A stretch of DNA of 15,324 bases from Deltaproteobacteria bacterium (GCA_005879255.1 VBKY01000152.1:1-15324), one strand, 5' to 3'. Counted from the first letter of the stretch, positions 5,680-13,124 are shown. Numbers and translations are program-made. Notes: generated from the sequence alone by a model not told the origin.

Positions 5680-7956
5680 ATGAAGACTATGGAGCTTTCC
5701 CGTAGACAATTTCTCAAAGGCACCGGCGCGCTGATCGTCAGCTTCAACCTCTTCCCCACGGCCAGCGATCTCTTCGCGCAGTCGCCCTCTAACCTATTGC
5801 CCAATGGCGACCTTGACCCGCAGGCGCTGGATTCCTGGTTAGCCGTCGGGGCGGATGGCACGATTACCGTCTTTACCAGCAAAGTCGAAATCGGCACTGG
5901 CACGGTCACCGCGCTCGCGCAGATCGTCGCTGAAGAGCTGGACGTATCGGTCAATCGCATCAAGATGGTCTCCGGCGATACGACGAAGTCCGTCGAGCAG
6001 GGCTCCACGGTCGGTAGCCGGTCCATCGAAAGAGCCGGCCCACAGTTCAAACAAGCCGCTGCTGCCGCGCGCCAAGAGCTGCTCAAACTCGCCGCCGCTC
6101 GTCTAAGCGCGACTGTCGACCAGTTGACCGTAAAAGACGGCGTCGTCAGCGTCGTCGGTAATGCTTCGAAGAAAGTCTCCTATGGCCAGCTCATTGGCGG
6201 CAAGCAATTCAACGTCAGGATCACCGCCACCGGAACCGGATGGGACATGAAAGTCGCTCCGGAAGTTAAAGCCAAAGATCCCAAAGACTATAAAGTCGTC
6301 GGAACTTCGGTAAAACGCTTCGAGTTGCCGGCCAAAGTTACGGGCGAACATGTCTACGCGCACGACGTGCGCGTGCCGGGGATGCTCCACGGGCGAGTCG
6401 TTCGCCCGCCCGTGATCAACACCGCACCCGAACGCATCGATGAAGATTCCGTGAAACAGATTCCCGGCTTCGTCAAAGTCGTGCGCGAAGGCAGCTTTGT
6501 CGGCGTGGTGGCGAAAACACAATGGTCCGCGATCAAGGCCGCCGAAGCGCTCAAGGTCACCTGGTCCAAGCCGACCACGAAACTGCCGGCCAATCCGGAA
6601 GAGCTTTTCGCTTACTTGAAAAACACCAAGCCCGTGCGCACGCAAAAGGCAGTGGAAAAAGGCAACGTGGCCACAGCCTTCAATGACGCGAAGAAAACTT
6701 ACCAGGCGAGTTACCGCTGGCCATTTCAGATGCACGGAATGATCGGCCCCTCCTGCGCCGTCGCCGACGTTAAGGGCGACAAGGCGACCATTTGGTCGGG
6801 ACCCCAGGGGCCGTTCAGGGCGCGCGGCACCGTCGCGACGTTGTTAAAAATTCCCGAGCAGAACGTTCGCGTGATCTATCACGAAGCCTCGGGCTCCTAT
6901 GGCCGCATGAGCACCGACGACGGCGCTGAGGACGCCGCGTTGCTCTCTCGAGCAGTCGGCGCGCCGGTGCGCGTCCAATGGTCGCGCGAGGATGAACATG
7001 GCTGGGAACCCAAGGGCCCCGCCCAACTGGATGAAGTGAAGGCGGCCATCGACGGCGACGGCAAACTCATCGCCTGGGATTTCGTCGACTACGGTCAACC
7101 CTGGACCGCTTCGGGCGCGACGCCTCTCCTCGCTTCGTTGCAGGTCGGCTTCAAGCCCAACAATCCAGGTCAGAGCAACGGCACTCAAGGCGGCGGCGAA
7201 ATTTACGAGGTCGCCAACCAAAAAATCATCGCCGAGCATATTAATTGGCACTTCCCCGAACCGATTCCGCTACGCACCAGCAACCTGCGCGCTCCGGGGG
7301 ACCCCGCGCGTTGCTTCGCCAGCGAATGTTTCCTCGACGAAATTGCCGCCGACCTGAAAGCCGACCCTGTGGAATATCGGCTACGCCACTTGGGCGACAA
7401 CAAACGCGGCATCGACTGTCTCAAAGCCGCGGCTGACAAAGCGCAATGGAAAGGTCGCCCGTCGCCAGCGCCGGCGTCAAGCGGAAACGTCGCCAGGGGC
7501 CGTGGCATCGCTTTAACGCGGCGCGCCAACGCTTACTGCGCCATCGTCGCTGCCGTCGAGGTCGACAAGATGACGGGCGAAGTCGCCGTGAAGCAGCTTG
7601 TTTGCTCCCACGATTGCGGACTGATCGTCAACCCCGATGGCGTCAAGAATCAGATCGAAGGCAACGTCAATCAAGGCGTCAGCCGCGCGTTATTTGAAGA
7701 GGTGACGTTCGACGGCAACGGGGTGACGAGCTTGGATTGGAGGACTTATCCGATCCTAAAGTTCAACGACGTCCCTGAGACCGAAATCGTCCTGATCAAC
7801 CGGCCGGAGATGCCGTCGTTGGGCGCGGGCGAGCCGTCCATAATCCCCGTACCGGCCGCCATCGCTAATGCTATCTTCGACGCTGTCGGCGTGCGCCTGC
7901 GCGAAGCGCCGTTCACGCCGAAGCGCGTGCTGGTGGGACTTCAGAAAAAGCCGTGA
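5680..7956 (+). CDS. iorB: Molybdopterin-binding subunit of a Tat-exported aldehyde/heteroaromatic oxidoreductase
   Basis: The catalytic subunit, 758 residues, hydroxylates N-heteroaromatics or oxidises aldehydes using molybdenum-molybdopterin cytosine dinucleotide. An AGGAGG ribosome site lies 7 nt before the ATG. The N-terminus is a clear Tat signal, 'SRRQFLKGTGALIVSFNLF' at residues 7-25. Family landmarks include 'GSTVGSRSIERAGPQ' (about 108-122), 'GSYGRMSTDDGAEDAALLSRA' near residue 405, 'RAPGDPARCFASECFLDEIA' near 545, and 'SLGAGEPS' with the likely catalytic base Glu718. The 'LGAGE' motif, the single-chain layout and the Tat signal put it in the IorB group rather than cytosolic xanthine dehydrogenase. 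The gene forms a two-gene operon with iorA. Electrons probably go to a periplasmic cytochrome that is not encoded here. MocA-type cofactor genes and XdhC chaperones are also absent from the window. Its stop faces the convergent TAXI gene. Confidence 0.88.
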   Translation: MKTMELSRRQFLKGTGALIVSFNLFPTASDLFAQSPSNLLPNGDLDPQALDSWLAVGADGTITVFTSKVEIGTGTVTALAQIVAEELDVSVNRIKMVSGDTTKSVEQGSTVGSRSIERAGPQFKQAAAAARQELLKLAAARLSATVDQLTVKDGVVSVVGNASKKVSYGQLIGGKQFNVRITATGTGWDMKVAPEVKAKDPKDYKVVGTSVKRFELPAKVTGEHVYAHDVRVPGMLHGRVVRPPVINTAPERIDEDSVKQIPGFVKVVREGSFVGVVAKTQWSAIKAAEALKVTWSKPTTKLPANPEELFAYLKNTKPVRTQKAVEKGNVATAFNDAKKTYQASYRWPFQMHGMIGPSCAVADVKGDKATIWSGPQGPFRARGTVATLLKIPEQNVRVIYHEASGSYGRMSTDDGAEDAALLSRAVGAPVRVQWSREDEHGWEPKGPAQLDEVKAAIDGDGKLIAWDFVDYGQPWTASGATPLLASLQVGFKPNNPGQSNGTQGGGEIYEVANQKIIAEHINWHFPEPIPLRTSNLRAPGDPARCFASECFLDEIAADLKADPVEYRLRHLGDNKRGIDCLKAAADKAQWKGRPSPAPASSGNVARGRGIALTRRANAYCAIVAAVEVDKMTGEVAVKQLVCSHDCGLIVNPDGVKNQIEGNVNQGVSRALFEEVTFDGNGVTSLDWRTYPILKFNDVPETEIVLINRPEMPSLGAGEPSIIPVPAAIANAIFDAVGVRLREAPFTPKRVLVGLQKKP

Positions 7957-7957
7957 A

Positions 7958-8021
7958 CGTGATTCGTGAGCGTGGCTCGTGTTCTTATTTGCTGCGATCA
8001 CCTTTCACGATCACGAACACG
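7958..8021. repeat. Mirrored CGTG/CACG short-period array between convergent genes
   Basis: CGTG recurs at 7958, 7965, 7971 and 7978 (steps of 7, 6 and 7). Its complement CACG recurs at 8006, 8012 and 8018 (steps of 6). The two blocks can pair, for example CGTGTTC with GAACACG. It fills almost the whole 75-bp gap between the stops of two convergent genes and may act as a bidirectional RNA end or terminator. No long T tract is present. Confidence 0.55.
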
Positions 8022-8031
8022 GCTCTGTGTT

Positions 8032-9021
8032 TTATAGATATCCCTTTTCTTTGTAATAGCGCTCCGCTCCCGGATGGAGCGGGAAATCCAGCGGCCCCGC
8101 TTCCGTGTTCGTGCAAAGCTGTTTCATCGACGGCGTCTCCGCGGCGTCATATGGAATCTCGTCGCGAATTTTATCCAGCACGCCGGCGATGTGGTAGGCC
8201 AGCTCGTCGGGAAATTTCTTGTGTACGACGATCGGCCAGCCGCTGAAATCGACGACGGTCGTCGGATCGTTGATGCCGGCGACGCGGCCGTGATCCAAGC
8301 GCGCGCGCTGGAAACCGTACTTCTCTAACTTCTGTAGCACTGGCTCCGAATAAGACAGAAAGATCATGCCATGCTCTACCGCGACGTCGCCCCAAGAATC
8401 CATTCCCTCATCGATGACCATGTCGAGCTTGCCGGAAATAATCCCTTCGCGCCGCTGCGGATTGCTCGGGCGCACGACTTCATCGACCTTACCGCCCCAC
8501 TTGATGAAGTCCCGCTGGGAAATGCCGTGCGCTTTGAGCAGAAACTTAATCGCGAAGTCGACGCAATCGTTCACTGCGATCGACACCCTCATTTTTGGTT
8601 TTTTGGCGATCAGCTCTTCCATCGTTCGCACCCCGAGCCGCGGCGACACGGCAATGACCAAGCGGTCCCAGGAGGGAAACACCGCCAACGCGCGTAATGG
8701 TGACTTGCCTTTGAACGGCCCGACGCCGCGCACAGCCATCGAGGGAATGATCGACGGATTGAGCCAAACGAGATCGAGCTTGCCGCTCGCGACTAATTTG
8801 GCGCCGTTCAAACCGCTGCACCAGGCAGGGCTGACACCGATGGTGAAAGGATATGGCGGTCCGGACCCTGCTTTGCCGCCGGGCAATTCGACCATTAAGC
8901 GAATCGCGCTGGTCAAAATCGTCGGCGCGTCTTCATAAAGCCCGGCTAAGATTTTCGTTGCGATGCGCGCCCGCATCAAACTTGCGCTCATCGGTTTTAC
9001 GCTGCGATCATCGTAAGCCAC
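8032..9021 (-). CDS. TAXI-family (TRAP-type) solute-binding-like protein without signal peptide
   Basis: A 329-residue protein with a GTG start at 9021. AAGGAG lies 10 nt upstream (9032-9037), slightly long spacing but the best available. Family features: 'GVSPAWCSGLNGAKLVASGKLDLVWLNPSI' near the N-terminus, the repeated 'LRALAVFPSWDRLVIAVSP', 'RREGIISGKLDMVIDEG', and the characteristic C-terminal 'LHPGAERYYKEKGYL'. TAXI proteins normally carry a signal peptide or lipobox and work with TRAP DctQM-type permeases. Here residues 1-45 are polar or only mildly hydrophobic, with no signal peptide, and no TRAP permease is nearby. Either it works in the cytoplasm as a ligand sensor or carrier, or the true N-terminus is lost. 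It converges on iorB, so it is not co-transcribed with it. Confidence 0.78.
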   Translation of the reverse strand: MAYDDRSVKPMSASLMRARIATKILAGLYEDAPTILTSAIRLMVELPGGKAGSGPPYPFTIGVSPAWCSGLNGAKLVASGKLDLVWLNPSIIPSMAVRGVGPFKGKSPLRALAVFPSWDRLVIAVSPRLGVRTMEELIAKKPKMRVSIAVNDCVDFAIKFLLKAHGISQRDFIKWGGKVDEVVRPSNPQRREGIISGKLDMVIDEGMDSWGDVAVEHGMIFLSYSEPVLQKLEKYGFQRARLDHGRVAGINDPTTVVDFSGWPIVVHKKFPDELAYHIAGVLDKIRDEIPYDAAETPSMKQLCTNTEAGPLDFPLHPGAERYYKEKGYL

Positions 9022-9056
9022 AAAAGTTTTTCTCCTTCAGCGAAATTGATGACAAC

Positions 9057-9085
9057 GAACTATTCTGAATCTTGTTCGCTGTCAA
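9057..9085 (-). promoter_or_regulatory. Candidate promoter of the TAXI-type gene
   Basis: On the minus strand a perfect TTGACA (9080-9085) is followed after 17 nt by TAGTTC (9057-9062), a poor -10. The predicted transcript start near 9050 leaves the ribosome site at 9032-9037 inside the message, so the geometry is sensible. Confidence 0.35.
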
Positions 9086-9114
9086 CCAAAGGCAACGATC
9101 ACCGATTACTTCCC

Positions 9115-9136
9115 TATAGCCGGCGGAAAGGCTATA
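9115..9136. repeat. Perfect 7-bp hairpin
   Basis: TATAGCC (9115-9121) and GGCTATA (9130-9136) enclose an 8-nt loop. No T tract follows on either strand. It is part of the 389-bp gap between the TAXI-type gene and the MFS gene; the rest of that gap holds the REP-like element at 9224-9281. Confidence 0.4.
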
Positions 9137-9223
9137 AACAGAGTTTGTTTCGCTGATCTCGCGGCAGAACCGCAACCGAAAGAATCGGAATATTTCCTGC
9201 AAAGACGCAAAGGTAAAACGCTT

Positions 9224-9281
9224 GTCATTTCGACCGAAGGGAGAAATCTTTCTTAGATCCCTCGCGTTCGCTCGGCATGAC
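9224..9281. repeat. REP-like imperfect palindrome
   Basis: The left arm (9224-9249) begins GTCATTTCGACCG and ends AAATCT. The right arm (9255-9281) begins AGATCCC and ends GGCATGAC. By eye about 20 of 27 columns pair. This is the widespread intergenic palindrome type 'GTCATTTCGA...GAGAAATCT' seen in many environmental genomes. The flanks (AGACGCAAAGG at 9203-9213 and TTAGCGTCTTGG near 9298-9309) form a second, outer complementary pair, so the element may extend to about 9200-9312. Confidence 0.65.
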
Positions 9282-9410
9282 GCGCTTCGCTGTCACTTAG
9301 CGTCTTGGCAACTTGGCGCGAGGAATATCCGAATCCGAGACTCTTCAAACCGAAACATTTGCGCGAGCCGAGAACATTTTCAGACTTAGTGATACAAGGA
9401 GCTGCACACC

Positions 9411-10607
9411 ATTCGCATTTTTCACTCTCTGCGCCACCGTGACTACGCGTTATTCTGGTTCACGGATACGCTCGGCTCCCTCGGCCACTTCGTCCAGGAA
9501 GTGGCGCTTTTCTGGATTACCTATGAAATCACCGGCTCCGCGATGGCGTTGGGAATCTTGGGGCTGTGCAGTGCGGCGCCCCGTTTGATTCTTGGCGCCC
9601 TCAGCGGCGTGTTGGTCGATCGCTATGATCGCAAGCTTTTGTTGATCTTGGTGCAGTTCGTCTCCGCCATCCCGACAGTAATTTTTCTGGCGATCTATAT
9701 TTTCGGCACTCTCGCGTTCTGGCACCTGCTTGTGCTCGAAATCCTCTCCGGTTCAATCCGTGCGATCAATCCTTCGGCTGCCCAGTCCATACTTGCGGAA
9801 TTAGTGCCGCGAGAAGATATCCTGAACGCCGTCTCGCTTTACACGGTCGGCTTCAACATTGCTCGGATAGCGGGACCGTCGCTCGGCGGCCTATTGATTA
9901 TTTGGATCGGCGTCGCCGGCTGCTACGCGACATTTGCAGTGACCCTGATGCTCTCCGGCGTGGGAATGCTGTTCCTTCGCACGAATAAGGAACCATCGAC
10001 AAAGCGGGAAGAAAACTTCCTGCACGAGTTCAAAGAAGGCTTTCACTATGTTTGGCATGCGCCGGTGATTTTGAGCAGCATCGTCGCGGCCTACACCTTT
10101 GCCGTGTTTATCGTCACCTACCAGAGTTTTCTTCCGGTTTTCGCCAAAGAAGTGCTGCAGGTAGGTCCCGACGGATTGGGCATACTGATGGCCGCACCGG
10201 GATTGGGCGGAATCGCTTCGCTGAGCTTTCTTGCATCTGTGGGCGAACGTTGGAACCGTGCCATGCTGCTATGGGTCATGACCACGACGACGCCGATTTT
10301 TCTAATGCTCTTTTGCGCATCGCCGATCTTTTGGCTTTCAGTCCTACTACTCGCCCTCGTAGGCGCAGGCCAGGTAAGTTTCCGCACCATCAGCCGGGTG
10401 ATCATTCAGATTGAAGCGCCGCGCAATCTTATGGGCCGGGTGATGAGCGTGTTTAATCTCGATCAAGGAATGCGCTCCATCGGTTCCATCGTCATGGGCA
10501 CTTCCGCGACCCTCTTCGGCGCTTCCCTCGGCCTCGCGCTCACCGCCGCCGCTTCCTTGATCGTAACGACGACGCTTTTCTATCGTTTGCTAGGAAAAAG
10601 AGAATGA
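9411..10607 (+). CDS. MFS transporter (enterobactin-exporter-like MFS_3), probable ATT start
   Basis: A 12-helix major facilitator protein of the group that includes EntS-like exporters. The first standard start codon in frame is GTG at 9501, but homologous sequence clearly begins upstream. The frame is open from 9393 and reads 'IRIFHSLRHRDYALFWFTDT' from ATT 9411, then continues through 'LGHFVQEVALFWITYEITGS', which matches the usual N-terminus 'ALRHRDFRLFW...' with the first membrane helix. An AAGGAG (9396-9401) lies 9 nt before ATT 9411, and no ATG, GTG or TTG exists between 9393 and 9501. With this start the protein is 398 residues, the normal size. Motif A-like 'GALSGVLVDRYDRKLLL' follows helix 2. 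It probably exports a small molecule; the substrate is unknown. A point mutation or base-call error of ATG to ATT is the alternative. Confidence 0.82.
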   Translation: MRIFHSLRHRDYALFWFTDTLGSLGHFVQEVALFWITYEITGSAMALGILGLCSAAPRLILGALSGVLVDRYDRKLLLILVQFVSAIPTVIFLAIYIFGTLAFWHLLVLEILSGSIRAINPSAAQSILAELVPREDILNAVSLYTVGFNIARIAGPSLGGLLIIWIGVAGCYATFAVTLMLSGVGMLFLRTNKEPSTKREENFLHEFKEGFHYVWHAPVILSSIVAAYTFAVFIVTYQSFLPVFAKEVLQVGPDGLGILMAAPGLGGIASLSFLASVGERWNRAMLLWVMTTTTPIFLMLFCASPIFWLSVLLLALVGAGQVSFRTISRVIIQIEAPRNLMGRVMSVFNLDQGMRSIGSIVMGTSATLFGASLGLALTAAASLIVTTTLFYRLLGKRE

Positions 10608-10634
10608 GAGTTGTAAATGATGACCAAAACCCTT

Positions 10635-10679
10635 GTTCCAGTCGTTCCAACCGTTCAAGCCGTTCAAATCGTTTTAAGC
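10635..10679. repeat. Five-copy 9-bp tandem array
   Basis: Units of exactly 9 bp at 10635, 10644, 10653, 10662 and 10671 read GTTCCAGTC, GTTCCAACC, GTTCAAGCC, GTTCAAATC and GTTTTAAGC. The GTTC-A core and final C are fixed, and positions 7-8 vary. It starts 27 nt after the MFS stop. No coding frame explains the periodicity. Confidence 0.75.
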
Positions 10680-10773
10680 AAGAAGATTCGAAATCGGCAA
10701 ATTAACCGTAAAGCTTGTCCTTAGCGAATGTGAAGAAACTGGAGCCGCGCAAAGAACGCGAATCGGTTTTGTA

Positions 10774-10796
10774 GGGGCAACCCCCTGTGGTTGCCC
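10774..10796. repeat. REP-like hairpin
   Basis: A perfect 8-bp stem, GGGCAACC (10775-10782) with GGTTGCCC (10789-10796), encloses loop CCCTGT. With the leading GTAG (10771-10774) this resembles the dispersed 'GTAGGGGC...GCCC' palindromes common in environmental bacterial genomes. No T tract follows, so a terminator role is doubtful. The remainder of 10608-10931 holds no supported gene. Confidence 0.6.
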
Positions 10797-10934
10797 TTCC
10801 CATTCAGTTGCTATCAGCACTGGAAATACCCCCGAAAAACATTTGCGCAAGCCGCCCAAACTTTGAGCTGATAAGCGAGGGGCCAATAGGGAGATGGGCC
10901 GCCGAACCGCCGGTGTTTTGCGGCTAGAAGATTG

Positions 10935-10963
10935 TTGACAAGTTCGGATAGCCAGCGGATATT
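10935..10963 (+). promoter_or_regulatory. Candidate promoter of the pseudouridine synthase gene
   Basis: A perfect TTGACA (10935-10940), a 17-nt spacer and GATATT (10958-10963). The start of transcription would be near 10970. This excludes the upstream TTG at 10932 as start codon and supports ATG 11085, with a leader of about 115 nt. Confidence 0.45.
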
Positions 10964-11084
10964 TCAGCCGATTCTAATTTTATTAGTGGAGTCATCTCAG
11001 GAGACAGAGCGACCGGCGTTATCGTCTCCTAAAGCGGCTCCCTTAATAGTTAGAAGGCTAACAACGACAGACCGAGCACTCACG

Positions 11085-11810
11085 ATGCGTAGACATACCG
11101 GCCCAAGTGGCAAACTTCTACCGGGAGGGCTCGCGATCATTCACGAAGACCGAGATATTATCGTGGTGGATAAACCGCCGGGCCTGTTGACCATCAGCAC
11201 GGACCGAGAGAAGTCGCGCACGGCGTACTTCATTCTCACCGATTATGTCCGCAAGGGTGTTGCCAAGTCGAGGGATCGTATTTTTATCGTGCACCGGCTC
11301 GATCGGGAGACGTCAGGGATACTTCTCTTCGCCAAGAACGAAGCGGCAAAGTTTCGCTTGCAGAGCCAGTGGCAAGACACGAAGAAAAAATATCTCGCGG
11401 TTGTTCATGGCCGGTGTAAGAAAAGCGCGGAGACCATCACAACGTATCTGGCGGAGAACCAAGCGCACGGTGTGTACACGACTAACGATGCACGCAAGGG
11501 CAAGCTGGCCCACACGGCTTACAAAGTGCTCAAGCAGACCAAAGACTTTAGTTTACTGGAAGTCGATCTCTTGACCGGCCGCAAGCATCAGATTCGCGTG
11601 CATCTCGCGGCCATCGGACACCCGGTGGTCGGCGACCCGAGGTACGGACCAGAGCGAAAAGTCCGCAACCGCCTGGCACTTCATGCCAAATCGATTTCTT
11701 TCGCGCATCCCTTCAGCGGTGAGCCGCTAAGTTTTGACACGAAAGTGCCGGCCTACTTCACCGCGCTCGTGGGCCATTGGGAGCCATTGAATCTGCGGCG
11801 ATCAAACTGA
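11085..11810 (+). CDS. RluA-family pseudouridine synthase
   Basis: Converts uridine to pseudouridine in rRNA or tRNA. From ATG 11085 the protein is 241 residues. The frame is open further left, but the sequence there is not family-like and contains the promoter. The ribosome site before 11085 is weak. Conserved blocks: 'HEDRDIIVVDKPPGLLTIST' near the N-terminus, 'FIVHRLDRETSGILLFAKN' with catalytic Asp73, 'KKYLAVVHG', and 'LLEVDLLTGRKHQIRVHLAAIGHPVVGDPRYG' (the RxxQIRxH motif) near the C-terminus. There is no N-terminal S4 RNA-binding domain, as in RluA and the short relatives. The target base cannot be told from sequence. It stands alone with repeat-rich gaps on both sides. Confidence 0.9.
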   Translation: MRRHTGPSGKLLPGGLAIIHEDRDIIVVDKPPGLLTISTDREKSRTAYFILTDYVRKGVAKSRDRIFIVHRLDRETSGILLFAKNEAAKFRLQSQWQDTKKKYLAVVHGRCKKSAETITTYLAENQAHGVYTTNDARKGKLAHTAYKVLKQTKDFSLLEVDLLTGRKHQIRVHLAAIGHPVVGDPRYGPERKVRNRLALHAKSISFAHPFSGEPLSFDTKVPAYFTALVGHWEPLNLRRSN

Positions 11811-11849
11811 GTCTTCAGGCTTCCGTGTGAAGCGGGCTAGGAGATTGCA

Positions 11850-11932
11850 CCGCCGAGGCGCGGAGAGCGCAGAGTAAAGATTGTTTGATTAAAAACATTT
11901 CTCCGAACTCTGCGACCTCTGCGCCTCTGTGG
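11850..11932. repeat. Large palindromic intergenic repeat
   Basis: The left arm 11850-11875 (contains GAGGCGCGGAGAGCGCAGAGT) and right arm 11907-11932 (begins ACTCTGCGACCTCTGCGCC) pair at 21 of 26 positions. AAACATTT (11894-11901 region) and AAATGTTT (11934-11941) add a second nested pair. It belongs to the common '(A)GAGGCGCAGAGG..GCAGAG' type of dispersed palindrome. It lies 40 bp after the pseudouridine synthase stop. Confidence 0.65.
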
Positions 11933-11976
11933 TAAATGTTTCGGCTATCATCTATCTTCGACCCAATCCTTCTCTG

Positions 11977-12019
11977 ACTTCCCTACTTCCCCACTACTCC
12001 ACGACTCCAACACTCCATT
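11977..12019. repeat. 8-bp-period pyrimidine-rich array, copy 1
   Basis: Consecutive 8-bp units from 11977 read ACTTCCCT, ACTTCCCC, ACTACTCC, ACGACTCC and AACACTCC. Re-phased, the last three read ACTCCACG (11996), ACTCCAAC (12004) and ACTCCATT (12012). The shared consensus ACTCCANN recurs in the array at 14224-14263. It ends 75 bp before the core-MetE start. Confidence 0.65.
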
Positions 12020-12034
12020 CATGGCCTCCCAATC

Positions 12035-12063
12035 TTGTGTTTCATTTCCGCCGCATGTATAGC
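12035..12063 (+). promoter_or_regulatory. Candidate promoter of the methyltransferase gene
   Basis: TTGTGT (12035-12040), a 17-nt spacer and TATAGC (12058-12063). The boxes are imperfect, but the spacing is ideal and the expected transcript start near 12070 leaves the GAGGTG ribosome site in the message. Confidence 0.35.
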
Positions 12064-12093
12064 CAAGAACAAAGCTAAACCAGAGGTGAATCC

Positions 12094-13104
12094 ATGCAAC
12101 TTCCACCGATCACCGCCACCACCATCGGTAGTTTTCCACGGCCCAATTGGCTGGCGCAGAATGAACGCAGCCGCGCAGTGTTTCGTCTCGAAGGTGCCGC
12201 GCTCAAAGAAGCTCAGGACGACGCCACGGCGCTGAGCATTCACACGCAAGAACGTATCGGCCTCGACCTGCTTTCCGACGGCGAGCAGCGGCGCACGGGT
12301 TTTATCGATCATATTCTCGCCGGTTTCGAGGGCATTGACCTCGAACATGAAGCGGTGAAAACAATCTATCGGCGGCGTGAGGAGCCGCGCCCGGTTCCGC
12401 GCGTCGTGGGAAAGATAAAAAGACGCGCGCCCGCCATTATCGAAGATCTTCGTTTCACCAAAGCGCAAACGAACAAGCCAATCAAGATGGACGTCCCCGG
12501 ACCGATGACTGTGGTCGACAGCACGCTCGATGAATTCTACAAAGACGAAGCCGCCATGGCGCTGGACGTGGCTGCGGCGCTCAACGAGGAGCTTCGCGAC
12601 TTACAAGCGGCGGGTTGCGATGTGCTCGAAATTGATGAGCCGGCCATGACGCGTTATCACGAGAAAGTTTTCGCATACGGCGCCAAAGCCCTCGACCGCT
12701 GTCTCGAAGGCATCACCGTGCCGACCGTCGTTCATCTCTGCTACGGCTACCCCGGCGGCGCCGGCCAACAGCATGAGTATGAGTATCCGGAGCTGCTCGA
12801 GGAGTTGATGAAAACCAAGATCGGCGGCTTCGGCGTCGAGTTCGCGCGCAGCGGTTACGATCCAGCGGTGCTGAGTATCGCCAAAGGTCGCATTGTCATG
12901 TTCGGCTGCGTCGACCCGAGCGACACACCCGTGCCGCCGGTTTCAAAAGTGGTCGAGCGCGTGCGCGTGGCGCTGAAATACATCGAACCGAACAATCTCT
13001 GGGTCGCCCCCGACTGCGGTCTCATGACCATCAGCCGTGAGCTGGCCAATGCCAAAGCGAAATTGCTCGTGGAGGTCGCTAAGGAGTGCCGCCGGATACT
13101 CTAA
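12094..13104 (+). CDS. Cobalamin-independent methionine synthase-like (core MetE) protein
   Basis: A 336-residue zinc methyltransferase corresponding to the C-terminal catalytic half of MetE, without the N-terminal domain. GAGGTG 5 nt before ATG 12094 fixes the start. Zinc ligands by comparison with MetE are H214 and C216 ('HLCYG'), E249 ('FGVEFARSG') and C308 ('APDCGL'). 'TTIGSFPRP' at the N-terminus and 'SDGEQRR' near residue 65 are also family signatures. Such core-MetE proteins transfer methyl groups to thiols; some make methionine from methylcobalamin-type donors and others serve in catabolic demethylation. It is first of a rightward set, 20 bp before a dioxygenase-like gene. That context favours a catabolic methyl-transfer role over methionine synthesis, which is inference. 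No cobalamin protein is encoded beside it. Confidence 0.85.
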   Translation: MQLPPITATTIGSFPRPNWLAQNERSRAVFRLEGAALKEAQDDATALSIHTQERIGLDLLSDGEQRRTGFIDHILAGFEGIDLEHEAVKTIYRRREEPRPVPRVVGKIKRRAPAIIEDLRFTKAQTNKPIKMDVPGPMTVVDSTLDEFYKDEAAMALDVAAALNEELRDLQAAGCDVLEIDEPAMTRYHEKVFAYGAKALDRCLEGITVPTVVHLCYGYPGGAGQQHEYEYPELLEELMKTKIGGFGVEFARSGYDPAVLSIAKGRIVMFGCVDPSDTPVPPVSKVVERVRVALKYIEPNNLWVAPDCGLMTISRELANAKAKLLVEVAKECRRIL

Positions 13105-13124
13105 AATAGAAGGGAGCAAAGACG

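Noticed and set aside
9313..9588. 91-codon open frame before the MFS gene
   Set aside because: It overlaps the MFS coding sequence in another frame and crosses non-coding DNA, with no family-like content.
10674..10886. 70-codon minus-strand open frame
   Set aside because: Its sequence is the read-through of the GGGCAACC palindrome, a typical repeat-derived false gene.
10932..11084. N-terminal extension of the pseudouridine synthase from TTG 10932
   Set aside because: It spans a promoter-like TTGACA-17-GATATT and has no similarity to the family; the conserved region begins after ATG 11085.
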